This document shows, piece after piece, positions 1 through 5,553 of a DNA stretch of 8,646 nt. How positions within the stretch are numbered: the first letter of the stretch is position 1; each line of letters opens with the position of its first letter. Position numbers and translations under genes: made by a program. The notes beneath the pieces were generated by a model. It was not told where the DNA came from. It ran no database searches and worked only from the letters and a program-made list of their open reading frames with translations. Origin of the DNA: Gemmatimonadota bacterium (lineage in GTDB: Bacteria; JAAXHH01); the NCBI GenBank assembly GCA_026713285.1, contig JAPOOT010000258.1:1-8646 (forward strand). The letters run 5' to 3'.

Positions 1-509
1 CCCTGCCGGAGGACGTCATCGTCGCGTCGGACGTGGGAGCCCACAAGAACGTCATGGGTCAGCGATGGCTGGCGCCCGGGCCGGACACCTTGCTCATGTC
101 CAACGGACTTTCTTCCATGGGTTACGGCGTAGGCGCGGCCATGGGCGCCGCGATGGTCCATCCCGACCGTCCCGTCGCAGCCGTGACCGGCGACGGCGCC
201 TTCGCCATGATGGTACAGGAACTCGAAACCATTAATCGGACCGGTATGGCGCCCCTGCTCGTCGTCCTGTACGACGCTTCGCTGGCCGTCATCAAGATCG
301 CCCAGCAGGCGCGGGGGCTGCCCGAGACCGGCGTCGATTTCGCACCGGTGGACTGGGTCAGGGTCGCCGAAGGATTCGGGGTCGGCGCGGAGACCGTCCA
401 TACACTGGAAGAAACCCGCAACGCCGTCGCAGGGTGGGTGCGCGACCGCGAAGCGCGTGTCCTGGTCGCCCACGTGGATGAGTCTTTGTACACCGGGTTG
501 AAGTACTGA
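1..509 (+). CDS. Thiamine-pyrophosphate enzyme, acetolactate-synthase-like, C-terminal part (5' truncated)
   Basis: The reading frame is open from base 3 and ends at a TGA at 507-509, so the gene begins outside the window and about 168 C-terminal residues are visible. They form the TPP-binding (PP) domain of the acetolactate synthase/benzaldehyde lyase superfamily. SNGLSSMGYGVGAAMGA leads into the strand AAVTGDGAF, whose GDG motif binds Mg-diphosphate in this family. The metal-ligand segment that usually reads NN or ND is here LLVVLYDASLAVIKIAQQ, with Asp in place of the usual Asn. The tail PVDWVRVAEGFGV is typical of the domain's end. Such enzymes decarboxylate or ligate 2-oxo acids in the cytosol. 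The substrate cannot be told without the N-terminal half, so ilvB should not be assumed. The next gene (pit) starts 144 bp downstream and is unrelated in function. Confidence 0.87.
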   Translation, partial: LPEDVIVASDVGAHKNVMGQRWLAPGPDTLLMSNGLSSMGYGVGAAMGAAMVHPDRPVAAVTGDGAFAMMVQELETINRTGMAPLLVVLYDASLAVIKIAQQARGLPETGVDFAPVDWVRVAEGFGVGAETVHTLEETRNAVAGWVRDREARVLVAHVDESLYTGLKY

Positions 510-584
510 ACGGTATCCCGGGTTCAGATACAAAATAAACGTGGCGCTCCCGGTCCCGTATTTTATATTGTACCCGCCCGTAGG

Positions 585-608
585 GTTCCGGCCTATGCCT
601 TCCGGAAC
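585..608 (+). other. Inverted repeat in the leader upstream of pit
   Basis: GTTCCGG (585-591) and CCGGAAC (602-608) are perfect 7-bp arms around a 10-nt loop, 45 bp before the pit start. No T-run follows, so it does not look like an intrinsic terminator for the preceding gene. An AT-rich patch with a -10-like TATATT (564-569) lies just upstream, but no convincing -35 is seen at the right distance. If transcription starts there, the hairpin would lie near the 5' end of the pit mRNA. It could equally be a chance structure in GC-rich DNA. Confidence 0.35.
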
Positions 609-653
609 ATCATCCTGAAATCGTACCTTGCAAACAGGGAGTAAGAAGGGACC

Positions 654-1916
654 ATGGGGCCCGACTTTACGCTGATTCTTGCCGTGGTACTCGGCCTTTA
701 CATGGCCTTTTCCATTGGCGCGAACGACGTGGCGAACGCCATGGGTACCTCAGTGGGCTCCAAGGCGCTCACCATCAAGCAGGCCATCCTCATTGCCGGG
801 GTGCTCGAATTCCTCGGCGCCTTCCTGGTAGGCGGACAGGTCACCAAGACCGTGCGGGGAGGCATTCTCGACCCGCAGATCTCCGCAGCTGCACCCGAAC
901 TCGTCGTCTACGGCATGCTCGCGGCGCTAACGGCCGCTGGAACGTGGCTCGTTGTCGCGTCCCGGCTGGGCTGGCCGGTGTCGACTACCCACTCGATCGT
1001 GGGCGCCATCGCCGGTTTCGGCATCGTCGCCTTCGGCGTCAGCGTCGTGCAGTGGGATCAACTGATCCAGATCGTGGCTTCCTGGATCGTGTCACCCCTC
1101 CTGTCGGGCATCCTGGCCTACCTGATTTTCAGCGCGATAAAGTGGACGATCCTCCGCCATCCGGACCCGGTGCGGCGGACCCGGAAGTGGGCGCCGCTTT
1201 ACATATTCTGCGTCGTCATCGTGATTTCGCTGGTCACCCTGTTCAAGGGGCTTAAGAATATAGACCTGGATCTTTCCCTGATGGAATCCCTGCTCTGGTC
1301 CAGCATCCTGGGCCTCTTCGCGGTGATCGCGGGCCACTATTTACTTGGCATGATCGGTAACCGGAGGGCAGCCGAATCCGAGGATCCGTCCTCTGGCGAT
1401 GGGCAAATGGCCGTGGTCGAGAAGATGTTTGGCGTGCTCCAGATCATGAGCGCCTGCGCCGTGGCCTTCGCCCACGGTTCCAACGATGTGGCGAACGCCA
1501 TCGGACCGCTTGCGGCGGTGGTGAATATCAGCCAGTCGGGCGTGGTCAACCCCGAGTCCCAGGTACCCAGCTGGCTCCTGCTGGTCGGCGGCGTCGGCAT
1601 CGTCATCGGGCTGGCGACCATGGGATACCGCGTCATGGCGACCATCGGGACCAGGATCACGGAACTGACGCCCACCCGGGGCTATGCGGCCGAGTTCGCG
1701 GCGGCTGTTACTATTGTCCTGGCCAGCCGCCTCGGCCTGCCCATTTCGACGACCCAGACCCTGGTCGGCGGCGTCATGGGCGTGGGCCTGGCCCAGGGCG
1801 TCAAGGCCCTCGACCTGAGCATCCTCGGAAGAATCGCGGCGTCCTGGATCATCACCGTACCCGTCGGCGCCCTGCTGGCAATCGTCTTTTTCTACATTTT
1901 CCGGGCCATACTGTAA
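654..1916 (+). CDS. pit: PiT-family inorganic phosphate transporter
   Basis: The 420-residue polytopic inner-membrane protein belongs to the PiT (PHO4) family, which carries inorganic phosphate, or metal-phosphate, coupled to H+ or Na+. The internal duplication that defines the family is clear. GANDVANAMG is at residues 22-31 and its partner HGSNDVANAIG at 274-284. STTHSIVG (110-117) is matched by STTQTLVG (365-372). A hydrophilic loop at about 235-255 (NRRAAESEDPSSGDG) separates the halves. The length is normal for bacterial PiT. The ATG at 654 is preceded by purine-rich GGGAG and AAGGG (637-649), and the first membrane helix begins within ten residues, supporting this start. The PhoU-like (DUF47) gene that often precedes pit is absent. 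Counter-ion and affinity cannot be read from the sequence. Confidence 0.95.
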   Translation: MGPDFTLILAVVLGLYMAFSIGANDVANAMGTSVGSKALTIKQAILIAGVLEFLGAFLVGGQVTKTVRGGILDPQISAAAPELVVYGMLAALTAAGTWLVVASRLGWPVSTTHSIVGAIAGFGIVAFGVSVVQWDQLIQIVASWIVSPLLSGILAYLIFSAIKWTILRHPDPVRRTRKWAPLYIFCVVIVISLVTLFKGLKNIDLDLSLMESLLWSSILGLFAVIAGHYLLGMIGNRRAAESEDPSSGDGQMAVVEKMFGVLQIMSACAVAFAHGSNDVANAIGPLAAVVNISQSGVVNPESQVPSWLLLVGGVGIVIGLATMGYRVMATIGTRITELTPTRGYAAEFAAAVTIVLASRLGLPISTTQTLVGGVMGVGLAQGVKALDLSILGRIAASWIITVPVGALLAIVFFYIFRAIL

Positions 1917-1920
1917 GCCA

Positions 1921-1958
1921 GTATCGGGCCCTGGCCGGCCCGTCTTAGACACCGATAC
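1921..1958 (+). terminator. Nested inverted repeats between pit and the CPBP gene (possible weak terminator)
   Basis: Five bases after the pit stop, CGGGCC (1925-1930) and GGCCCG (1937-1942) form a 6-bp all-GC stem with a 6-nt loop, followed by only TCTT. A second pair, GTATCGG (1921-1927) and CCGATAC (1952-1958), encloses it and shares three bases with its left arm, so the two stems compete. The short T-tract makes efficient Rho-independent termination doubtful. Attenuation between the two same-strand genes, or mRNA 3'-end protection, are other readings. Confidence 0.4.
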
Positions 1959-1973
1959 CCCGGGCAATTCTTC

Positions 1974-2726
1974 ATGAACGAAACACCCCTGAACGCCATT
2001 GAACCGGAAGGCCCGTCCGCTCCGCCCCGACTCAGGTACACCCTCGTTTCCACCGCGCTGATCCTGGGCGCGTACCTGGTGCTGCAAATCGCCGCCACCG
2101 TCGCGGCGATGGCCATACTGGGGCTGGACCCCGCGGCGCGCATGGGTGACCTGGTCGCCCTGGGCGTAATCTTCTCCGCCGTACCCTGCACTTTCCTGGT
2201 CTTACACGCCCTCGGTCTCGCGCGGGGCGTCGACCCGAAATCCTGGCTGGCTCTTGTTCCGGTCCGTCCCGCGGCCCTGCTTGGCTGGCTGGTTTTCGCC
2301 GTTTTGCTGCTGCAACTCGCCGACCTGGTCACGGTCGAACTCGGACGCTCGCCCGTGCCGCCGGTGATGGAAACGATCATGGAAACCACGCGATACACGA
2401 CGCTGCTCTGGGTCGCGCTCGTGATCGCCGCGCCGGTTTTCGAAGAAGCGCTGTTCCGGGGGTTTATGTTCGAAGGGCTGCGCCGGACGAGGATTGGCGC
2501 GTGGGGTACGATCGCGGTCACAACGCTGTTGTGGACGCTGCTGCACGTCGGCCAGTACGACCAGTATTTCCTCGTGCTGATCGCGCTGATCGGCATCCTG
2601 CTCGGCTTCGCCCGGGAACGCACCGGTTCGCTTTATGTCCCTCTCGCCATCCATGCGGTCAACAACCTGCTTAGCACCCTGCAGTTGTCGGAGGAACGGG
2701 ACACGCTCGTCAACGGCCTGTTCTGA
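1974..2726 (+). CDS. CPBP-family (CAAX/Abi-type) intramembrane metalloprotease
   Basis: The 250-residue membrane protein carries the three CPBP glutamic-type protease motifs in order: EEALFRG (E157, E158, R162), LLWTLLHV with H191 (Trp taking the place of the usual Phe in FxxxH), and HAVNN (H227, N231). Hydrophobic segments at about 26-50, 60-82, 98-120, 142-156, 178-192 and 197-213 indicate a multi-pass inner-membrane protein. Family members include CAAX prenyl endopeptidases, bacteriocin-immunity proteins and anti-sigma cleavage enzymes. Nothing here picks a substrate, and there is no bacteriocin or prenyltransferase gene nearby. The start follows pit by 57 bp without an obvious Shine-Dalgarno. 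It was chosen because a short polar N-terminus then leads into the first helix. Co-transcription with pit is possible, with the inverted repeats lying between. Confidence 0.9.
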   Translation: MNETPLNAIEPEGPSAPPRLRYTLVSTALILGAYLVLQIAATVAAMAILGLDPAARMGDLVALGVIFSAVPCTFLVLHALGLARGVDPKSWLALVPVRPAALLGWLVFAVLLLQLADLVTVELGRSPVPPVMETIMETTRYTTLLWVALVIAAPVFEEALFRGFMFEGLRRTRIGAWGTIAVTTLLWTLLHVGQYDQYFLVLIALIGILLGFARERTGSLYVPLAIHAVNNLLSTLQLSEERDTLVNGLF

Positions 2727-2777
2727 CGCGGTACGTTGCGGTACTGAAGGGAGGTCGGTTCCGGGGGCGGCCTGGTC

Positions 2778-2954
2778 TCAGACGCCGAGGGCCTTCTTGT
2801 TCTCGGGGGTCAACTTGGTTATCGTGCGCTTGAACTTGTAGTGGCCTTCTTCCGACTTGACGGGTTTGACCAGCAGCACGGTCTGGATCTGCTCTTCCTG
2901 GTCCTTGTCGGTCCCCTTGGCCATCTTGGCCGCAAAGCTTCTGTCCTTAGCCAT
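2778..2954 (-). CDS. Small basic hypothetical protein, 58 aa
   Basis: On the - strand an ATG at 2954 opens a 58-codon frame ending in TGA at 2780-2778. It begins MAKDRSFAAKMAKG and ends LTPENKKALGV. A strong GGAGG (2968-2964) lies 9 nt before the ATG, and a sigma70-like promoter lies further upstream (3084-3056). Third positions are mostly G/C, as in the neighbouring genes, and the codons make a sensible, Lys-rich (11 Lys), Cys-free soluble protein with no signal peptide or membrane segment. The middle (QIQTVLLVKPVKSEEGHYKF) could form beta strands, and the N-terminus looks helical. It is convergent with the CPBP gene (51 bp apart) and divergent from rlmN. I do not recognise a named family. 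Being smaller than common annotation cut-offs, it could easily be missed. Confidence that it is a gene is good; its function is unknown. Confidence 0.78.
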   Translation of the reverse strand: MAKDRSFAAKMAKGTDKDQEEQIQTVLLVKPVKSEEGHYKFKRTITKLTPENKKALGV

Positions 2955-3055
2955 TTTCTCAATCCTCCGCTACGGAGTCCGCGCGTTCCTCGCGGCGACG
3001 CGCTATGTCGCAGACCCCTTCCGCCTGTGTTCATGCCAGTTTGTCTTCCGACGAA

Positions 3056-3084
3056 AATATACGTGGGAGGGAGGTCGAAAACAA
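3056..3084 (-). promoter_or_regulatory. Candidate sigma70-type promoter for the small - strand gene
   Basis: Read on the - strand: TTGTTT (3084-3079), a 17-bp spacer, then TATATT (3061-3056). The -10 matches consensus at 5/6 and the -35 at 3/6, with ideal spacing. Transcription would start near 3049, giving a leader of roughly 95 nt before the ATG at 2954. This is a prediction from motif match only. Confidence 0.45.
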
Positions 3085-3177
3085 GCAAAATGTCTACCGT
3101 GTCGTTTCCGGGCCGTCATGCCATGGTATACGGGCTGAAGGCGCGATCGCGACCGGCGCGCCTTCACCGCTTTTCCA

Positions 3178-3206
3178 TAGACATCGGTTTCAATCCGCCG
3201 TATCTT
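3178..3206 (+). promoter_or_regulatory. Candidate sigma70-type promoter for rlmN and the GT9 genes
   Basis: TAGACA (3178-3183, 5/6 to TTGACA), a 17-bp spacer, then TATCTT (3201-3206, 4/6 to TATAAT). Transcription would begin near 3213, just before the hairpin and the 66-bp repeat. If correct, an upstream in-frame TTG at 3205 lies within the promoter and cannot be the rlmN start. The motif match is moderate and unverified. Confidence 0.4.
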
Positions 3207-3220
3207 GCAACCGATTTTGT

Positions 3221-3352
3221 GGAGATCGGAGTTGACCACGCGGTCAACTGAATCACGGACGGCGGCGCGCGGCAAACCGGACCCGAGGAGATCGGAGTTG
3301 ACCATGCAGGCACCGGCATCAAGTACGGCGGCGCGCGGCAAACCGGACCTGA
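3221..3352 (+). repeat. 66-bp tandem duplication spanning the rlmN start (2 copies)
   Basis: Copy 1 (3221-3286) and copy 2 (3287-3352) abut and match at 57 of 66 positions by hand count. Both share GGAGATCGGAGTTGACCA at the left end and GGCGGCGCGCGGCAAACCGG towards the right; the differences cluster in the middle. Each copy carries GGAG 7 nt before an in-frame TTG, and a second GGAG 6 nt before the codon that is ATG in copy 2 (3304) but ACG in copy 1 (3238). The period is 22 codons and the frame stays open, so both copies read as RSELT...TAARGKPD.R in the rlmN frame. It looks like a duplicated translation-initiation region in which the upstream start has been lost or never existed. Confidence 0.9.
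3231..3248 (+). promoter_or_regulatory. Perfect hairpin in the rlmN leader
   Basis: GTTGACC (3231-3237), loop ACGC, GGTCAAC (3242-3248): a perfect 7-bp inverted repeat inside copy 1 of the 66-bp duplication. Copy 2 keeps the left arm (GTTGACC at 3297-3303, directly before the ATG) but not the right arm. The right arm at 3242-3248 could therefore pair with either left arm, including the bases just before the rlmN ATG. It could be an operator-like dyad, an RNA element affecting initiation, or chance. Confidence 0.45.
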
Positions 3353-4377
3353 GGAGCCTGACGCTGCCGGAGATCTCGCGGATCGTCGCGGAGATGAACG
3401 AACCGGCCTACCGGGCCGGCCAGATCGCCTCGTGGGTATACAAGAAAGCCGTGGGCTCATTCGAGGAAATGTCCAACCTGTCCCGATCGTTCCGGGCCGA
3501 ACTTTCGGACCGCGCCTGCCTGAACCCGTTGACCGTTGTCCAACGGTCGAAGTCACGCCACGGTCCGACCATGAAGTACCTGTTCGAACTCGGGGACGGC
3601 CAGAAGGTGGAGACGGTGTTGATCGGCGGTTCGCGGCGCAACACGCTCTGCATCTCCACGCAGGTGGGATGCGCCATCGGCTGCCGTTTCTGCGCGAGCG
3701 GGCTGGAGGGCCTGGCGCGCAACATGACGTCGGCCGAAATCGTCGACCAGGTCGTCCAGGTCAGGAAGCTGGCCGGTGATGACCGTCCCATAAACAACAT
3801 CGTCGTAATGGGCATGGGGGAGCCGCTCGCCAACTACAGCCAGGTGCTCAGGGCCGTACGGATCATCAACGCCGATTGGGGACTCGGCATCGGCGCCCGC
3901 AGAATCACGCTGTCCACCAGCGGCCTCGTTCCCAAGATCTACCAGCTGGCCGACGAGAAGATCCAGTTCGAGTTGTCCGTGTCCCTCCATGCCGCCGACG
4001 ACCGCACCCGTTCCGAGATCGTCCCCATCAACCGGCGTTATCCCCTCAAGCAGCTCATGAAGGCCTGCCGCCACTACACCGGGGTGACCGACCGGATCAT
4101 CACCTATGAGTATGTCCTGCTCAAGGGCGTGAACGACCGGTTCCAGGACGCGGAACACCTCGTTCGGCTGCTGAAAAAGGACAAATGCAAGCTGAACCTG
4201 ATTCCCTATAACCCGGTGCGCGGCCTGCCCTACGAAACCCCCGACGAATACCGCCGGACGGTCTTTGCGGATGCGTTGCGGGCGGGCGGACTGCACTTGA
4301 CCATGCGGCGGGAACGCGGCAGGGACATCGACGCGGCATGCGGACAACTGCGCCTTGCCGAATCCCGGAAGGCGTAG
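3304..4377 (+). CDS. rlmN: 23S rRNA (adenine(2503)-C(2))-methyltransferase RlmN
   Basis: This radical-SAM enzyme methylates C2 of A2503 in 23S rRNA, near the peptidyl-transferase centre, and in some bacteria also A37 of certain tRNAs. From the ATG at 3304 it is 357 residues, the usual length. The [4Fe-4S]/SAM motif CxxxCxxC is C123-C127-C130 (VGCAIGCRFC). GMGEP is at 170-174. The methyl-carrying cysteine of the DIDAACGQL tail is C346. E103 in KVETVLIGG matches the conserved glutamate near the active site. The first 17 residues lie within the 66-bp repeat and precede the conserved domain (LTLPEISRIVAEMNEPAYRA). GGAG at 3294-3297 sits 6 nt before this ATG; a TTG at 3298 with GGAG at 3287-3290 is a real alternative, adding two residues. 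It likely heads an operon with the two GT9 genes. Confidence 0.95.
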   Translation: MQAPASSTAARGKPDLRSLTLPEISRIVAEMNEPAYRAGQIASWVYKKAVGSFEEMSNLSRSFRAELSDRACLNPLTVVQRSKSRHGPTMKYLFELGDGQKVETVLIGGSRRNTLCISTQVGCAIGCRFCASGLEGLARNMTSAEIVDQVVQVRKLAGDDRPINNIVVMGMGEPLANYSQVLRAVRIINADWGLGIGARRITLSTSGLVPKIYQLADEKIQFELSVSLHAADDRTRSEIVPINRRYPLKQLMKACRHYTGVTDRIITYEYVLLKGVNDRFQDAEHLVRLLKKDKCKLNLIPYNPVRGLPYETPDEYRRTVFADALRAGGLHLTMRRERGRDIDAACGQLRLAESRKA

Positions 4378-4405
4378 ACAGACGACAGGCCGCGGGAGCG
4401 ACGGT

Positions 4406-4459
4406 GGACCAGACGGACCAGGCGGACCCGACGGACCAGGCGGGCCAGACGGACTGGCT
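4406..4459 (+). repeat. 9-bp tandem repeat array (6 units) between rlmN and the first GT9 gene
   Basis: Consecutive 9-mers GGACCAGAC, GGACCAGGC, GGACCCGAC, GGACCAGGC, GGGCCAGAC and GGACTGGCT lie in the 98-bp gap, with alternating A/G variants suggesting an 18-bp higher-order unit. In the GT9 frame they read DQTDQADPTDQAGQTD, and no stop separates them from the GT9 start. A GTG at 4404 with a GGGAG upstream could include them as an N-terminal extension. The opposite strand reads as Gly-Pro-Pro-like triplets, which is an artefact of the repeat. Confidence 0.88.
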
Positions 4460-4475
4460 GACCGAAGGATCGCCG

Positions 4476-5498
4476 ATGGAACAGGCAACCTCACCCCGGA
4501 TCCTCGTGATCAGACCCGACCGGGTCGGTGACGTGGTGCTGTCTCTGCCTGTGATCAACGCCCTCCGGCATCGCTGGCCGGAAGCCTACCTCGCCATGAT
4601 GGTACATCCCTACACCCGGGCCGTGGCCGAAAGAAACCCCGGTCTCGACGCCGTGATTCCAGACAACCCGGATGACGGTCATCGCGGCCCGGCGGGTTTC
4701 CTGGAACAGGTGCGGCGCCTCAGGTCCCATCGATTCGACACGGCCCTGATGCTCATGCCGACCATGCGCCATGCCTGGATGCTCTTCCTGGCAGGCATTC
4801 CGCGCCGCGTCGGCGTGGGCCGGACGATCTACCAGGCGCTGACCTTTACGCGGTCGATCAGCCGCGACGGTTACGAACTCCTCCGGCACGAATCGGACTA
4901 CTGTCTGGACCTGGCCCGTGCCTGCGACGCCCGGGAGCCGGGTAGGGGGACCCTGATCGAGGTAAAGGAGCGGGAGCGGATTGAAGCCCGCGCGGTACTG
5001 GACTCGCCAGAAGGGATACCCGTCATCGGCATTCATCCCGGTAACGGCGGGAACGCCCCGAACTGGACGGCAGAGCGGTACGGCGCACTGGCAAAATGGT
5101 TGCAGGACCGCCATGGCGCGAAGATCGTCGTCACCGGCAGCGCGGAGGAAGACGGTCTCGCCCGGACGATCGTGTCCGCGCTGGACGGCCCCGCCCTTTC
5201 CCTTGCGGGGCGGCTTTCGCTGGACGAACTCATCGCGGTGATCGGTGAAATGGATCTCCTGGTGTGCAGCAGCACGGGTCCCATGCACCTGGCGGGCGCG
5301 CTGGGCGTCCCCACGGTATCCACCTTCTGCCCGCTGCCCGCGAGGTCGCCGCAGCGGTGGCGGCCCCTGGGCGGACGGGATATAAACCTGCTGCCGCCCG
5401 ACGGGCAGTGTCCGACCTGCGAACGCGGTCCCCTATGCGACCTTACCGGCATTACCGTGGATATGGTCGTTGAGGCGGTGGGCGAACAACTGGGATAA
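4476..5498 (+). CDS. GT9 family glycosyltransferase (ADP-heptose:LPS heptosyltransferase-like), first copy
   Basis: The 340-residue protein has the GT-B fold of the heptosyltransferase family, which adds heptose or a related sugar to lipid A-core at the inner face of the cytoplasmic membrane. The N-terminal Rossmann strand PRILVIRPDRVGDVVLSLP (7-25) contains the family's Asp in RVGD (D19). HPGNGGNAPNW (187-197) and STGPMHLAGALG (266-277) are the nucleotide-sugar-binding motifs of the C-terminal domain. A cysteine cluster CPTCERGPLC (312-321) closes it. The ATG at 4476 is favoured because GAAGGA (4464-4469) lies 6 nt upstream and the conserved domain starts at once. A GTG at 4404 would add 24 residues encoded by the 9-bp repeat. 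Acceptor and donor are not determinable from sequence. It sits 98 bp after rlmN and 55 bp before a second GT9 gene. Confidence 0.9.
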   Translation: MEQATSPRILVIRPDRVGDVVLSLPVINALRHRWPEAYLAMMVHPYTRAVAERNPGLDAVIPDNPDDGHRGPAGFLEQVRRLRSHRFDTALMLMPTMRHAWMLFLAGIPRRVGVGRTIYQALTFTRSISRDGYELLRHESDYCLDLARACDAREPGRGTLIEVKERERIEARAVLDSPEGIPVIGIHPGNGGNAPNWTAERYGALAKWLQDRHGAKIVVTGSAEEDGLARTIVSALDGPALSLAGRLSLDELIAVIGEMDLLVCSSTGPMHLAGALGVPTVSTFCPLPARSPQRWRPLGGRDINLLPPDGQCPTCERGPLCDLTGITVDMVVEAVGEQLG

Positions 5499-5553
5499 GC
5501 CGCAAGCCGGCCCATTCCTTCCGTTAGAACCCGTACCTTGTGGGCGTGATTCA

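Larger units (their letters stand above)
2955..3303. other. Divergent intergenic region between the small gene and rlmN
   Basis: This roughly 340-bp gap holds the small gene's Shine-Dalgarno and candidate promoter (- strand), a candidate rlmN promoter (+ strand), a perfect short hairpin (3231-3248) and the first and part of the second copy of a 66-bp tandem repeat (3221-3352). Several short palindromes, such as CGCGATCGCG (3142-3151) and GGCGCGCC (3155-3162), lie in the middle. Open frames crossing it on both strands have poor composition and no recognisable domain, so I do not call them genes. Confidence 0.7.

Noticed and set aside
1341..2087. Long - strand frame across the pit 3' end and CPBP 5' end
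   Set aside because: Charged low-complexity composition antisense to two clear membrane-protein genes; a shadow frame.
2728..2744. GCGGTAC direct repeat just after the CPBP stop
   Set aside because: Two 7-bp copies only, not placed as a promoter operator and without hairpin potential beyond 4 bp.
3142..3162. Adjacent palindromes CGCGATCGCG and GGCGCGCC
   Set aside because: Short G/C palindromes are expected in DNA of this composition, and there is no spacing or repeat pattern suggesting an operator.
2841..3251. 136-codon + strand frame crossing the small gene and the divergent region
   Set aside because: It is antisense to the well-supported small gene and runs through promoter elements; no RBS and no domain.
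3205..3303. N-terminal extension of RlmN from a TTG at 3205
   Set aside because: The TTG overlaps the candidate -10 element, has no Shine-Dalgarno, and the extension is the translated duplicated leader with no homology to RlmN proteins.
3531..3548. Perfect inverted repeat GACCGTTG-TC-CAACGGTC
   Set aside because: It lies inside rlmN coding sequence and encodes ordinary residues (LTVVQRS); a 2-nt loop is poor for RNA and no partner site is seen elsewhere.
3553..4494. 313-codon - strand frame with collagen-like Gly-Pro-Pro/Ser triplets near its N-terminus
   Set aside because: It is antisense to rlmN, and the triplets are just the complement of the 9-bp array at 4406-4459; the rest has no domain.
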